Of a DNA stretch of 64,000 nt, positions 34,111 to 46,999 are shown one piece after another. The number at the start of each line of letters is the position of its first letter. Within the stretch, counting starts at the first letter, position 1. The stretch spans positions 90,552,889 to 90,616,888 of the forward strand of contig CM057829.1 in assembly GCA_030068075.1 (NCBI GenBank), given 5' to 3'. The notes beneath the pieces were generated by a model that saw only the letters and a program-made list of their open reading frames with translations, was not told the DNA's origin and did no database searches. Source of the DNA: Paguma larvata (taxonomy: Eukaryota; Chordata; Mammalia; Carnivora; Viverridae). Both the position numbers and the translations under genes were made by a program.

Positions 34111-34655
34111 AATGAACATATGAGAATTAAAAAAGAAATGTATGAATGTATTAGATATTTAAGAGGTAGAAGAATTACAGAACCAAGAGACAAGACAAGA
34201 TGAGAATTAAGTTGGCTAAAGTAGGCTGTTTTTCCTCTAGAGCTATTTTTAAACCTGGATGAAGCAAAGAAACCAAATCACACTCTTAACAGCATTTCAA
34301 TGATAGGCAAACACTGGACCTTGAGGTCTTTTAAGATTAGGAGGTACACCGACAAAGCCTGTTTTTGACCTGGAATCCCTTAAGGGGAAACATGCTGGGA
34401 CTGAGAGTGAACAGAATCCTGAGCTTCCCTTGAGGCTTGCTGGATGTAAGTAGCAACCTCTCGAAAGAGAGATAATATAATTCTAGCCCTCAAATTATAT
34501 TTACAGTTGTTTCACAAACAATATTCGAGACGCTATAAAAATTAAGAAGCACAAAAGGTAGAAAGAACACATAAATGAAACAAAGGAAAAGTAAGGACAA
34601 TAGAAAGAAAACGAAGGGATCCCAGGTGATGGAATTATCAGATGCTACAGACTTT
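34111..34655. other. Non-coding DNA
   Basis: No recognised family. The opposed open frames at 34490-34684 (minus) and 34575-34769 (plus) are chance and run into the L1 stub. Confidence 0.4.
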
Positions 34656-34674
34656 AAAATGTTCTTCTTACCTA

Positions 34675-34793
34675 AGGAGGGCACTTGTTCTCATGAGCAC
34701 TGGGTGTTGTATGTAAGTGATGAATCACTGAATTCTACTCTTGAAATCATTGCACTGTATGTTAACTAACGAGAATTTAAATAAAAATTTTAA
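34675..34793 (+). mobile_element. 119-bp L1 3'-UTR stub
   Basis: Only the extreme L1 3' end is present: 'GAGCACTGGGTGTTGTATGT', 'AAGTGATGAATCACTGAATT', 'CTAACGAGAATTTAAATAAA' and a short A-rich tail. Target duplications of 19 bp with one mismatch flank it: AAAATGTTCTTCTTACCTA (34656-34674) and AAAATTTTCTTCTTACCTA (34794-34812). The 3' end closely resembles that of the L1 at 20124. Confidence 0.92.
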
Positions 34794-34967
34794 AAAATTT
34801 TCTTCTTACCTACGTTACTTACTAATATTTTAAAATGTTCTCAACTACATGGATATCCTACTTCTACATAAATTATTCCCTGACATGTTAGCTGAGTACT
34901 GCAACACTAGTCTGAACTGAAAGCATGGATTATACAGGTCCTTGGCTCCTATTTAAAAACTTTGGGG

Positions 34968-35182
34968 CGGGGAGCCTGGGTGGCTCAGTTGGTTAAGCTT
35001 CCGACCTTGGCTCAGGTCATGATCTCCCGGTTTGTGAGTTTGAACCCCGCACTGGGCTCTGTGCTGACAGTTCACAGCTTGGAGCCTCCTTCAGATTCTG
35101 TGTCTCCCTCTCTCTCTGCCCCTCCCATGCTCATCCTCTGTCTCCCTGTCTCTCAACAATAAGTAAAAATGTTAAAAAAAAA
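34968..35182 (+). mobile_element. CAN-SINE
   Basis: Head 'CGGGGAGCCTGGGTGGCTCA', felid body (CACAGCTTGGAGCCTCCTTC), complete CT region and a tail AATAAGTAAAAATGTTAAAA. A short TTGGGG duplication (34962-34967 and 35183-35188) flanks it, with A-rich sequence in front. Confidence 0.94.
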
Positions 35183-35188
35183 TTGGGG

Positions 35189-35676
35189 TTATGATGTGTT
35201 TTACTATTCAGTATATTTCAGAGTTGAAGAAAAATAATATAGTATAGATGCTGTAACACTGCCAAGCAGCAGTACTCTATAAGCAAACCCTTTAATATTT
35301 CTGTAACAAAATGATGAATATTCAGAGCTGATAAGATTATCAAAGGCTACACTAGTCTAAGTCAGTATAGGTCATATTTTACCACCAAATAAATGCAGTT
35401 CAAACCTTTGAAACAAAACTTCTAGTTTTCAGAGCTTTTTGGATGTCTGAATTGTAAATAAAGGATTTGAGATATACAGTAGAGTATGAATATAGTATAT
35501 ATAGTATCCACTATGAAAATAATGAAACAACTGAAAAAGTTCTGTTTTGTGAATTTCTTTGTTCTTAAAATGTATACTCTGAGAAAATAATAAACCAAAT
35601 TACATATATGTTTATAAGTCCATAAAATTTACTAGTTTAAGTTAAAAAAAACTTTGCACAATTTAAAATTTAATGT

Positions 35677-35714
<38 letters not shown>

Positions 35715-37090
35715 AAAAATTAAAGTTACAAAGCTCAAATACAATTCTGCTTTTAGGCCATAACATTTTTACAACCTTAGGGACATTTGGGATTCATTGT
35801 AAACATGTGGAGTTAGAATAAGGAATTTATATTTGCATTTATTTATATTTATATTATCCTACAGAGAGAATACTAGGTATTTATTTTGAATGCTGGAATA
35901 TAACCTTAGGACATTACAATAGAATTTCAGCATGCAGACTTGATTTGCAAAATCTTTTTTGACAGGGGATTATAACAAAATGCATTTTATTGTTTCGTTG
36001 ACAAGTGCAAAGATCCCATTATATTCTATTTTGCTATTTGACATGAAACATCAATAGAATACGTGTGTAGGCTTTGTGTTCATTTATCCCCTTAATGAAA
36101 TCTAATATGACTGTTTCTTTTAATTTAAATTTCTAATATAGTGAACAAATTTCAGATTTCTTGTATAAAACCTTCTTAAGATGAAGATTTTCTTTTCCCA
36201 TTCGATTATTCTTGGGTGAAGAATTTGTAATGTGCTCACAAGAAAACAAACAACAAAAAAACAAATCAAAGAATCAAACGCTTAATACATAATTCTCTAC
36301 TAATAAAAGCTTTTATTTGGGTTCTTTTTATCCTTCTACATTATTTTTAAAAACAAAGTGTTTTCCCTGTGATATAATTTCTAATGATACATATTATTAA
36401 AGACTTTTCAATAGGGGTGAAACCTTGTTGGACGTCAAAGAAGTTTTATCGGCGTCTTGAGGTAGGGCTGAAGTAATACAGGATCACATGGCCATAAAGA
36501 GAGCTTCTTAACAACTTTGACAAACTGTGAGGGGGATAAGCTAGATATGATTTTTTTTTTGTCTACATATTTAGCAATGACAAATGTTGGCGATAAAGTG
36601 CTTTTCCCAATACTCCAAGGCATTTCAAAGTGTCAGATCCAAGACTAAATCCAAGCCTTCTTACTCCACGTTCTCTGCCGTTTTTAGCTAGACTGCCAGA
36701 AAATTAACTTTGGACAAGACTTTTCAGTCTTTTATTCTTATAATAAGACTCCTTCTAAAAAGGTGCTGGACAATTATATAATGCAATGAAGATTTACTTG
36801 TTGGTTTGAAGTTTGAATATGTATAATCAATTGTTTGGTGCGAAGTAAAATACTGAACTACCTGAGCACATATGACTGTTAGAAAACAGAGCTGTTCCAT
36901 GTTTTATCGAAAAATAATAGTAATAATAAAAAGGAAGTGTTGATATTTCAGTTTTATGAGCTGATATTTCAATTATATTGATTGTTGTCACTGCTAGGAC
37001 CCATTGCTAAAAATGCTGCTGATCCCCTGACCAGAGGTTTAAACATTACAAGTGTAAGCTGATATAATCACAATTTTAATGCTTATCTCT
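35189..37090. other. AT-rich non-coding DNA with (TA)n
   Basis: A perfect TA run of about 15 units lies at 35681-35711. A CpG-bearing patch at 36430-36640 (GGACGTCAAAG, TTATCGGCGTC, GTTGGCGATAA) stands out from its AT-rich surroundings. Its end 'AAATCCAAGCCTTCTTACTC' may be a scrap of MIR. No gene is seen. Confidence 0.4.
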
Positions 37091-37316
37091 GGGGCACCTA
37101 AGTGGCTCCGTCAGTTGAGTATCTGATTCTTGATTTCAGCTCGGGTCATGATCCCAGCGTTGTGGGATTGAGCCCCAAGTTGAGCTCCACACTGAGTGTG
37201 GAGTCTGCTTAAGATTCTCTCTCTCCTTCTGCCCCTCTCTCCCTCTTGTGCTCTTGGTCTCTATAATTAAAGAAAAAAAAAAAGAAAGAAAGAAAAGAAA
37301 AGCCAAAATAAAAAAA
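37091..37316 (+). mobile_element. CAN-SINE, older carnivore-wide type
   Basis: Head 'GGGGCACCTAAGTGGCTC', then 'CATGATCCCAGCGTTGTGGG' and 'CTGAGTGTGGAGTCTGCTTA', a body typical of older CAN-SINEs rather than the felid GGAGCCTGCTTCAG form. The tail is a mixed A/GAAA run. Only a weak duplication (GCTTATCTCT and CACTTACCCCT) can be proposed. Confidence 0.9.
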
Positions 37317-38079
37317 TCACTTACCCCTGTTGGCCAGTGGGAGCCCTTTCAAACTGGTTCTCTGACCTTCTGAATTGCCCTTATTATTTTATTTAGCACC
37401 TACTTAGTTTCTGCAGTAAGATGTTGCTAATTTATAAAATGTTTTCTAATGTCCCAGCTCTGGAATCATTCAAATCTTTAATGAGTCAGATTCCTTATTC
37501 TAGAGAATACTGTAAACCATAATACTCATGCTAGAATACTCATTGCTACTTCTATAACATTGCTTCTAGATCTTCTTGGCAGACAGAGTAATTCAGGAAT
37601 ATATGAATATCATGTCAACTATTTATCTAATAGCTCTTTCTATATATACAAAAAAGGTATATAGTATATGTTTATATATATAAATATATGTATATTTTAT
37701 ATATATGTATATATTTACATACTTATTTATAAGTTATAAATATATTTAATGATCCACATTTAATGCTATGTTTTCACATAATTCCAATTCAACATCCCAA
37801 GGTTTATTCTAATGTTTCTTGTTTTATTTGTAGCTCCTGTCCCCAATGATGAGAAATTTGCATCTCATTTTCTTCAATGTATTTACTCATTTGCTTAATC
37901 TTATAATATAGAAAAGTTTCAAGATTGCTAACCCATACCACAGAGAATACCAAACTAAATAATTAGAGAGAAATATTTGTTAATAATTATTTTATATTTC
38001 AGCATTTATTTATTACTTAGTATTTACTTATATATTGTGGATTACACTTTCTTTATTATTAGGTATTTATATGCATTAA
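37317..38079. other. AT-rich non-coding DNA
   Basis: An imperfect TATA-rich run lies at 37640-37735. No family is recognised. Confidence 0.4.
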
Positions 38080-38400
38080 GTATAATGTACAAAAATTAAG
38101 TGTGCTAATAGGTGAAATTTGGAATATTGATTTGCTAATGTAATCCATATCCTTAATAAGATTTAGAGCATTTATACCATCCCAGAAAGTTCCCTTGTGC
38201 CTTTCCCTGTCAACCCATGCTCTTGCTTGTTTTTAAGAAGTGTACAATATGGAATCTTCTGGTTTTAGTTTCTTTCATTCATCCTAATGTTTTTAATTTT
38301 CACCTGTTTGTGGAGTATATCAAGTGTTTATGTCTTTTTATTGAGGGAAAATAGTCCATTATCTGAATAGACTACACATTTTTTATTTCTTCTTGTGTTG
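38080..38400 (-). mobile_element. Old L1 3'-end fragment (L1M type)
   Basis: 'CCCAGAAAGTTCCCTTGTGC', 'TTTCATTCATCCTAATGTTT' and 'GAGTATATCAAGTGTTTATG' follow the reverse of the L1M 3' UTR and ORF2 end (family: CCCAGAAAGTTCCCTCGTGC ... TTCATTCAGCATAATGTTT ... GTAGTATTCCATTGTATGG). Confidence 0.7.
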
Positions 38401-39479
38401 CAAAATGTGATACTTATTGGGATAAAGTACACTCAAAAATGTATCTTGAGATCAGTACAACATTTTACTTTTAAATAAACTCCAAATAAACACCTTAAAT
38501 GAACACAGCTAAGTTATATATAGGTTCTCTTAAGATAATAGTAATATATAAAAATTCTCAAAGTAATAGATTATTTGATCAATGAAACATAAGCTCCTCT
38601 ACTTAATACTCTATTCTATAGTGTTATATTTCATTTTCAATGGGACTTATGATCAAGAGTGTCTCTACTTAAATAGATAAGAAAATTAATTTATGTAAAT
38701 CTTAAAATATATCGTATTTTTATTTTGTTGAGGGAAATTTACTGGAATTAAAGCTCAAAGCAGGTGAACTATCACATGATTGGAATAGTTTTCTGCTAAT
38801 CGGGTTATCATCGGCTCACTCAAACCTCTCCTTTTCAAAGAGCCTATACACCTATGTAAAGACACCTGAGGGATCTCAAGTCATGATTATTTTGGACTAG
38901 GTTTAGAAGAACGAATTTAAAAGGCATGTGTACTCTTATTTGCTTTCTATTTTAACTCATTTGCTTATCAATTCTCTGCAGATTGCTTGACACATTTTGA
39001 TGAAAAATTGCAAGAGTGGTGGATTGTGCTCCCATGTCTTTAAAGTCATATTAAATCCTTTTACAGGGATTTAGTTATTATCTTTGCTGTATTATTTCTA
39101 CTAAAATCATTCTTTCAGCTTGCCAGATGGAACTTTTTCTACTGGTATCTTTTTTTTTAAGGCAAAAATATCACTACCAACTCATATTTACTGTTTCTAG
39201 TATACGTTTACTTATGCTTTCATTTTTATTCTTCCTACAAAAGACAATAAACTCAAATGAGCTGTATCCATTTAAGTACCAGGAGGTCCATTCTCAATTG
39301 GCCCTGTAATTTTATATTTCACTTCTCCCTTCTCTTTAGTCTAGATGATTTTGAATTATAACCTTCTTATTAATTATGCTTAAAATTAACTATATTATAA
39401 TCCATTTATCTAAACTCTTAAGAGTATTTGGGAGCTATAGAGATTATCTTCTAAATACTTTTAAATGATATTATGGTGT
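38401..39479. other. AT-rich non-coding DNA
   Basis: No recognised element. Confidence 0.4.
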
Positions 39480-40180
39480 TAAAATTTCATGGCTGCTTGT
39501 GACAGATTGGCTTCAAACTCCAATTTTCCACATTTCCATTAATTGAACCCTTTGTAATGTGATTTTGCAGCTCCTCACATCAAGAGATAAAGTTTACTTT
39601 TAGAATCTGGGTTGGGCTTATAACTTGCTTTTACCAAAAGAATGTGGCAGACATGATAATGTTCCCATTCACAGCCTAAATCTACAAAGTCATGGGGCAC
39701 TTGGGCGGCTCAGTTGGTTAGGTGTCTGAATTTGGCTCAGGTCATGATCTCTTAGTTAATGAGTTCAAGCCCTGTGTCAGGCTCTACACTGATAGCTCAG
39801 AGCCTGGAGCTGCTTGGATTCTGTGTCTCCCTCTCTCCCTGCCCTATCCTTGCTTGCACTCTGTCTCTCTCTCTCTATCAAAGATAAATAAATATTAAAC
39901 AAAATTTTTAAGTCTTCTACTGATCTGAATAATAAGAGATATATTGCTAAATTACTCAAATCTCCCAATTAGCAGACATATTTATAGGGTCATCATAAGC
40001 CATCTATCCCCAAGCCAACTGATAAGTTAGCAGTTGACATATGAGTAACCCTGGCCAAAATCAACTGAAAATCGCCCACATTCTTACAACCTTCCAGATA
40101 AGTTGTAGTTTCATTAACATTATTAATGCTTATTCTTTTAAGCCAGAGAGTTTGGGGTGATAGGTTATGCAAGGGTAGTT
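39480..40180 (+). repeat. MLT1-like LTR split by a SINE
   Basis: The 5' part has 'GAATCTGGGTTGGGCTTATA' and 'CTTGCTTTTACCAAAAGAAT' (family: GGGCTGGCCTTGTGACTTGCTTTGACCAATAGAATG). After the SINE, the 3' part ends 'CTTTTAAGCCAGAGAGTTTG' and 'GGGTGATAGGTTATGCAAGG', matching the MLT1 end TTTTAAGCCACTAAGTTTTGGGG...GTTATGCAGCAATAG. The solo LTR has no internal retroviral sequence beside it. Confidence 0.75.
39694..39910 (+). mobile_element. CAN-SINE in the MLT1-like LTR
   Basis: Head 'GGGGCACTTGGGCGGCTCAG', felid body, CT tract and tail GATAAATAAATATTAAACAA. A short AAGTC word lies on both sides (39687, 39910). It is younger than its LTR host. Confidence 0.94.
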
Positions 40181-41940
40181 TACCAATACACTGGTTCTTC
40201 CTAAAAACATACTTTTAAAAATGCTGTTAATGTAAGTATTTGAAAACTGATGGATAATGTGTGAAAATAAAACATGATTCCATATATATAAATTTTGACA
40301 AATAAATGCTTTAAATAAATTAATAGAGTTAGTCATATTTTAAAGTATAATGATACTGCAAGGACTTTAGTATCCTTTCCATTCAAGGATCAGATCATAT
40401 ATACCTACCATGGTACTATTAAATTTTATGGAGACATTGACTCTCTTAAAGGGTTGAAAGTAGAAAGAGAACTTAGTAAAATTTTAACAGAGAGAGTTCA
40501 CACTCCTCCATATGGGTGTAAGCGGCAGCACCAGGCTTTGAAATTGAATAGACTAAGAGAGTAATCCCCTCCCTTCAAATTCCGCTGAGTTCTGTTAAGT
40601 GTGCACTTAAATAAATAGTCCTCCAACATTTGTGTGCTGGTATTTAGACTGTAGAAGACATAAAAAGAGTTAAGGAAAGACATTAGGGAAAAAAGCACCA
40701 GGGAACAAGGTGAAAACACTGCTGGGCATCTGTGTCAGTTCTCAAATTGCCAGGTGAGAAGACAATACTTAGAGAGAAAGCTTTGATTTCACTAAAGGTG
40801 AATGATTGAATACATTCATTTGATTGAGTTTTTGTACTAAAGAGACAAGGTTATAGAAGTTTAGTCTTGGAGTAGTGAGTGTGAGGAATAAATTGTACCC
40901 AAAGTCATGGGACTAGTTATTGGCAAAGCTGGCCTGTGTACTTAGTATCTTCTGTATTGAAATACTTTGGTCTAAAAAATCACTAAATTTTGTCTCTCTC
41001 CACATTTCCAAATATCCAGTTACCCACTGACAACTCCCTTATGCAACCTAGACTTGATGTTTCCACCCTGACCAAGGTCAGTCAATTAGTTTCACTTTCT
41101 TTTCATTTAAAAATGTCTTAGAGTACACTGAACTTGGATTAATTTATCTATCCTATACAATGGTTGCTAGGAGCTGATGGAGGAGAATATTACAAGTTTT
41201 TAAACCAGTACAAAGAAAATATATTCTCTTCTAACTAAAACTAGGCTGCAAATCTTTCTGTAAGTTTCACTTTGTATCCTTCGGCAATTATTTCTCATAT
41301 GTTGTAAATTGATTTGTTCACACCTTCTATACTCAGACACCCCACATCTGCGTACACTTGGGAAATTTGCCTCTTGTTAAAAGCTAAATTCTCAATTGCT
41401 ACCTTAACCCTTTCTTATCTTTCTAGTTTCTTAGTTTTCAGCTATCAGCTCGCCCTTCCATGTTTTCAAATTCTTTCTCTACTAACTTCTCATTTGAATT
41501 TGAAATGCTCAAGAGTCTCCTGCCATAGTAGAAACCACATCTTACCTGAAATATTTCTTGGTTTCCTGAACTTGGATTGTCTACCAAGTTTCTAGCTACT
41601 CATGTACAGTTTTTAGATAATCTCTAGGTTCCTAAATGCATGTTTGTAAACTGGATGTACCAGAATTGCCTAATTTTAGTATGAGAAAATATAGATCCTG
41701 AGGCCCCATGTCATATTTACTGTGTCCTTGAGGTATAGGGAATTGCTCATTAAAACTCGTCAGGGCTCTGCTGTATTTCCCGGCTTATGGCCGTTGTTAA
41801 AAGGCTTTTCTTCTTTTGCTTATCTCTTCTATGTTGATATTCTTAAGGACTCTGTTCTGAGCCCCCAATTTAATTTTCTCTATGGACCATTTCACACATT
41901 TCTATGCCATCAATTATGATTCAAAGGTGAAATCCCACTT
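40181..41940. other. Non-coding DNA
   Basis: No clear repeat. The 93-codon frame at 41314-41595 and the 73-codon frame at 40498-40719 lack domains and known homology that I can recognise. Confidence 0.4.
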
Positions 41941-42130
41941 TTCTCTAATTACAGCCAGGTTACATCAATTATTTCTTTTGTGACTTTGAGCATGTCTCTA
42001 ACGTGTATGTTCAGTTTCCATTGCTCTAAATAAGAATAATAATAAAAATTGCTATGCAAGGATTTTCAAGAAGAATTATAATCATTGTAAAGCTCTTAGA
42101 GGAGTACTCAGCATGTAGTAAAAACAGATA
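41941..42130 (+). repeat. MIR-like SINE fragment
   Basis: 'TGTGACTTTGAGCATGTCTC', 'GTTCAGTTTCCATTGCTCTA', 'AATAATAATAAAAATTGC' and 'GTAAAGCTCTTAGAGGAGTA' followed by 'CTCAGCATGTAGTA' match the MIR plus strand (family: TGTGACCTTGGGCAAG...CTCAGTTTCCTCATCTGTAAAA...GTAAAGCGCTTAGAACAGTGCC...CATAGTA). Confidence 0.72.
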
Positions 42131-44415
42131 GATCATAGAAAAATAGATAGATGAACAGGCACTGAGCTGAATTTAGCCTACACTGCTGACCAGAAAATCA
42201 TTAACAGATAAGTTGCTTAATGTTTTAAAATATCACATCTTGGAGTGGCTTGCTACACAAACTATACAAAGGTGAATGATAAGTTTGTTTTTCTCTTTAG
42301 CTAATGTGTTATGTGATCAAAAGTTTTGTGATCTTAAACCCATAGAATAATGCCATACTCTAAGAATTGAATGTCCTCCACAATCTGGAGGTGATATTAA
42401 AATATGTCACTCATTTGTTGATAGGTCCAAGATATCAAGCTATTTCTCTAATCTATTTTGTCTCCTACATATTCCATCTTTTCAGCATCCTCGTGTTTTA
42501 CACACTATTTTTTCTATAATATTTTAATATCTCATATTATTTTCCCATTTAGATCAGCCTTCCACCTCCTTTTCTACCTAACTGAATTCTGTAGTCCTTT
42601 AGGAATCCTGTTCAAAGTTCATCTCCTTTGAGAACATGTCCCTTCAAGGCACAGAAATTGTTTTCTGTGATCTGTTATAACAAGGATAATTGTCAGTTGA
42701 ATCTACCCTGAGGCTTACTTTTCCAGAATCTTCCAGAAAGTATTTGCCTTAAGAATTCTCTCTGCTGCCTTTGCCCCAGGCTCAGGCCATGACCCAACAC
42801 TTTCAGAACAGCAGAGGAGAGACTTCTGACCACTTCACAAGAGAAAAATAAATCATGTAGCTGGAAAAAAAAAAATTATGACTACTGATTTATTTTATCC
42901 CTAATAGTTGGTGAGTTTCTAAAGTTTTCAAATCCTTTACAGCAAGTAGAATATAACCCTAGCACCAGTAACTATAGGTAATTGTTGAAATTTACTTTGA
43001 AAATACATTAAAACTCTTAAAAAAAACAGCTACAAAAGTATTCTGCTTCAAATGCATATAAGAATAGAAAATTTCAGAATCTTATTATTAAGAAAAAAGA
43101 GAACATGGATATCTTTAGATTTTTCTAAGGTTAGCATAAAACTACATAAAAGCATATATTTATAGTCTGTTAATACATAAGAAATGGATATTTATCAATG
43201 ACTGCCTAAATAACATGACAATTAAAGTATATTTGTCTCATTTTGCATGGTTAAATGTTTCAATTGATATTTGGTAGATAAGATTTTTTTTAAGTTAGAT
43301 AATTAAGTTATCCATTAACACAGACCCCTGCTATAAAGCGAGAGTTTTAGTGTTGAGAGTAGTTCAGCATTTTCAAAAAAATTTTCTCCTAATAGTGCCA
43401 CTAAGACAGTACCTCACTTTTCTAGGTGCATACACTTCAAATAACATAAAGAAGGAAATTTATCACTTATTAAAATTGAATTTTTAATAGAAACAAGATT
43501 TATTAAGTATAGGCGATAGTCAATGTTATTTTCCTTTAAAGTTGAAAATCTTGTAATAGAGTAAATCATATAATATTTTTACTTTCAGTTGATTCCTGAT
43601 TTGCTTATGTTGTGGTGATTTTTTTACTAACAGATAATTTGAAGTACTTTTTAGGGAAAGAATTAACCATGATCATGTAAAGAAGGAACTCACTAAAAAA
43701 CATACCAAACTATTTAATGCTGCTTTTAATAGTGCCTACAGTTTGAGTTCTATAAATTATGACATTTAGAACTAGTACTAATGATACATTTTTTAATTCT
43801 CTCTTGTAAATTTTACAGAATTACAGGTTGGAATGAGCACTGGTTGTGCCATCTATATAACTATGTCTTGAGCCAAAAGTCCCAGAGAAATTACTTATCT
43901 ACCTTGCATATATTTTTTAATAGGGAAACATCTTTTTTGCAGAGGTTTTAATAACAACTTTCTTTCTTGCCATCTCTTCCACCCCTTAACTTCACAGACT
44001 TAAAATGTTGTCACATCAACTTCTGCTAAATATCATATAGCTATTTATGTAGATTTCATCTAGGAATTATTTCTTCATTGGTGTTTTATAAATGATTTAC
44101 TACTTTATAAAAAATCTGTATGTTCTTTTATATTTTAATAACCTCATTTCATGTAAGATCTATGTTCTAAAATGGACTAAAATATTTTTTTCTTCTGGAT
44201 AAAAATATTTTTTTAATTTTAACCCTATGCATGTAAGTTTGAAAAGCCAATATTGTCTTTACAATTTCCAAGGTAAAAGCTATAATTTTATACTGCAGGT
44301 CACATTGAAGGGGACACCTTGTACATGCGTTTGACAGCAATAAAGTCACATTCCTCAGGAAATTTAATTAACAATTTGGGGTTATAAAGTACTTAATGGT
44401 ATTTCTCATCAAAAT
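42131..44415. other. AT-rich non-coding DNA
   Basis: About 2.3 kb with no recognised element, apart from a short poly-A run at 42865-42874. Confidence 0.4.
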
Positions 44416-44500
44416 ATTTCAAATTGCTTTTTTGAACATTAACTCGTTAATTCTCATAGCACTCATGGGAGGCAATTATGTACTCAAGAATACTTCTTCA
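44416..44500 (-). repeat. MIR-like fragment
   Basis: 'ACATTAACTCGTTAATTCTC' and 'ATAGCACTCATGGGAGGCAA' resemble the reverse MIR words TTAACTCATTTAATCCTCAC and AACCCTATGAGGTAGG. Confidence 0.5.
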
Positions 44501-45473
44501 ACTGAGATTGATTATTGGTCATTTATAAAACTTTTTTCTTATATCCTAAAATAAATATTTGTGATTATATGATTACACAAGTAGTTACTTCCTATTCTCT
44601 TAGTATATATTCTCCTGATATATTCAAGGTGTTACGTTAATTCGAAGAAAGGACCTTGGTATAAAAATAAATAAATTGTGACATTTCAGCGCTCTAGGTT
44701 GAGATCTTGTACTGATTCAGTCTCTCCCTAGGTGATATCTTTGTTTTACTCTGCTTTGAAGGAATAGAAACGGTAATGAATTTGGCATTTAGAAAGATAA
44801 TAAAATGTCTAGGTTCTGGAAGATAACTGGATAGGACTGAAAATGTGTCAATTTCAAAGCCCAAGAAGGCTTGTGTTCAAATACATCTCTTGTGTATTTC
44901 TCCAATAGATATTTTATTAGAACAAAACACCAAAAAAGCAACATGTGTAACAGTTTGAACATTCATAATGTAATATAAATTATTTTAATATAATTACTTT
45001 ATTTAATTTTAAGATAACACGTCCATGGAATAGGGTAGGATGGGTTAATAAATACTTAATGATTGGCTGAAATCAATAATAACTAATTGTAAGTTCAAGT
45101 GAGATGCAGGCCCTTTATGAAGCTGGAGGAGCAGTCTGTTGAGTAAAATAAAACTGGAAAATACAGGATAGGAGGGGAAATCAAAACAACTGCAGGTATC
45201 AAAAGCCTTTGTCTTGTACAATATTTTATCAGGAATCTTGGTAAAGGTTAGCAAGCTATTAAAACCCATAAAATGTATTGTCAACTCAAATTAAATTAAT
45301 TTAGAATGTTACAAACCTTAAGCTCCCATGGTTCTAATAAGTCTATAATCCAGGCTGCTCACTTGAATAACACTTTAGTATGGCCTGTAGTTTTGCTGGT
45401 CAATCCTCATTCTTTTCCTCTCAGACATAACATAACCTCTTTCTGTTACTAGAGAGGCTAGTAACATAAAAGC
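44501..45473. other. Non-coding DNA
   Basis: No recognised element. The two minus-strand frames of about 79 codons show no domains, and one overlaps the MIR below. Confidence 0.4.
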
Positions 45474-45665
45474 TAACATTTTTAAGTGTCTAATTATTGT
45501 AAGGGATTGTGATAAGCACATTGATCCTCTTTGGTAGACAGTGCTATTTTTTCTACCCACCATAAACATAAACAAAAGAGATCTTAGGTTAAGCAGTTTG
45601 CTCCAGACCATGTTACCAGAGAGTTCTAGATCCAGGATTTGAACATTTGTCCAATTCTAGATCCT
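45474..45665 (-). repeat. MIR-like SINE fragment
   Basis: 'GTGATAAGCACATTGATCCT', 'TTTGGTAGACAGTGCTATTT', 'TTAGGTTAAGCAGTTTGCTC' and 'GATCCAGGATTTGAACATTT' fit the MIR reverse strand in order (AGGTAGGTACTATT...AGGTTAAGTAACTTGCC...GAGCCGGGATTCGAACCC). Confidence 0.65.
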
Positions 45666-46139
45666 ACTTCTTCAGTGATTTTCCAGTTGGGTTCTGTGAA
45701 TCCAGCAGGAACATCAGTAGACATATCTTTAGGGAATTTATATGTTCTTTATGAAATTTTAAACATTTGAGGGACTTTCAAATGATTACATAAGTGCATA
45801 TGTAAATTTTGGATTATCTGGATAATCACTTAAGAAGAGATAGCTACCTTCCATGTCAGTATGAATTTCCATTTATATTTATAATCCTATTGGTGCCAAG
45901 TACTATTTTAATTGTCAGGGACTATAGTTGAAGTAGGAAAATGAAGTGGATTTAGTACACAAGTGTACACTAAAATGTATGAACCACTGAAATTTGTGTA
46001 ATAATGAAATTAAAGAACTGTTAATGCAGAATTGAAAATGGTATTTTAACATAACAAACTAATAAGAATATGTTTGTTACAGTCAACATCACACTCAGTG
46101 TGAGAGGTGCAAAACATCAAACACATTATACTAATACTG
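45666..46139. other. Non-coding DNA
   Basis: No recognised element. Confidence 0.4.
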
Positions 46140-46300
46140 ATAAATTTAATGTGTTGTTTTAATTTATATACTATATATTATGTTTATATATTATATTTAT
46201 TATAAATTCATGTAGTATATATTATATATTACATATAATACGTATTATATATATATATACTATATATTATATATATTTATTTTATATTATATATAACACT
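46140..46300. repeat. AT-rich imperfect palindromic run
   Basis: Almost pure A/T with repeated TATATTATATAT-type words in both orientations, so it can fold on itself. Confidence 0.9.
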
Positions 46301-46999
46301 ACTTGTATCAAATTGTTGAATAAAAGCTGAAAAAAGTGTCATTATATCTAGTTTTATTTAATATAACAAAATAATCAACAGTGGCTTTTAAAAATATTTT
46401 TTCTTAAAAAATTATCCAAATATTACTCAGTGTTTAGAAGCACTCCTACCTGTAAAGTCTAGCCTTAGATGCATCCTTCATCCTTCTATTTATGACTTAT
46501 TCATACTATTTTTTTGTTCAGGAATAACTTAACCCCAAAGTAATTTATCTGAACTTTAACAGCTGATGTGAAATGAAAATGTACAAACACAGAAAAAAGT
46601 TGGGAACCCAGTAGAGAATGATGAGAACAATGATACTGAATATCTTTTGGTTGAGATACTCTTCTAGAATAAGACCTCTGGCTTAAAAAGGACAGTTTCT
46701 GAGTGTGTATGGCTTATTACATTAATCTTTGGGGAATTCAGTTTAACTATAGTTGTCTCCACTTAAAATGTATACATTCTAATAAGTCTGTATAATGTGA
46801 TGAATAGGCTCTCATAGTTCATATATATGATTCAGAAGATGTTTTTGAGAGCATACTCTACAGTCATTGTTCTGTATTCTCATGTGTACCTCTTTTCCCC
46901 ATTCATTAGGCTATCTTTTCTATCAACACTCCAGTAAAATTGCACTCATTAATATATTCAAAACTTGATCCTTAATATGCTAGTTTCTGCACTTATTGA
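46301..46999. other. AT-rich non-coding DNA
   Basis: No clear element. The 3' part may already be L2. Confidence 0.35.
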
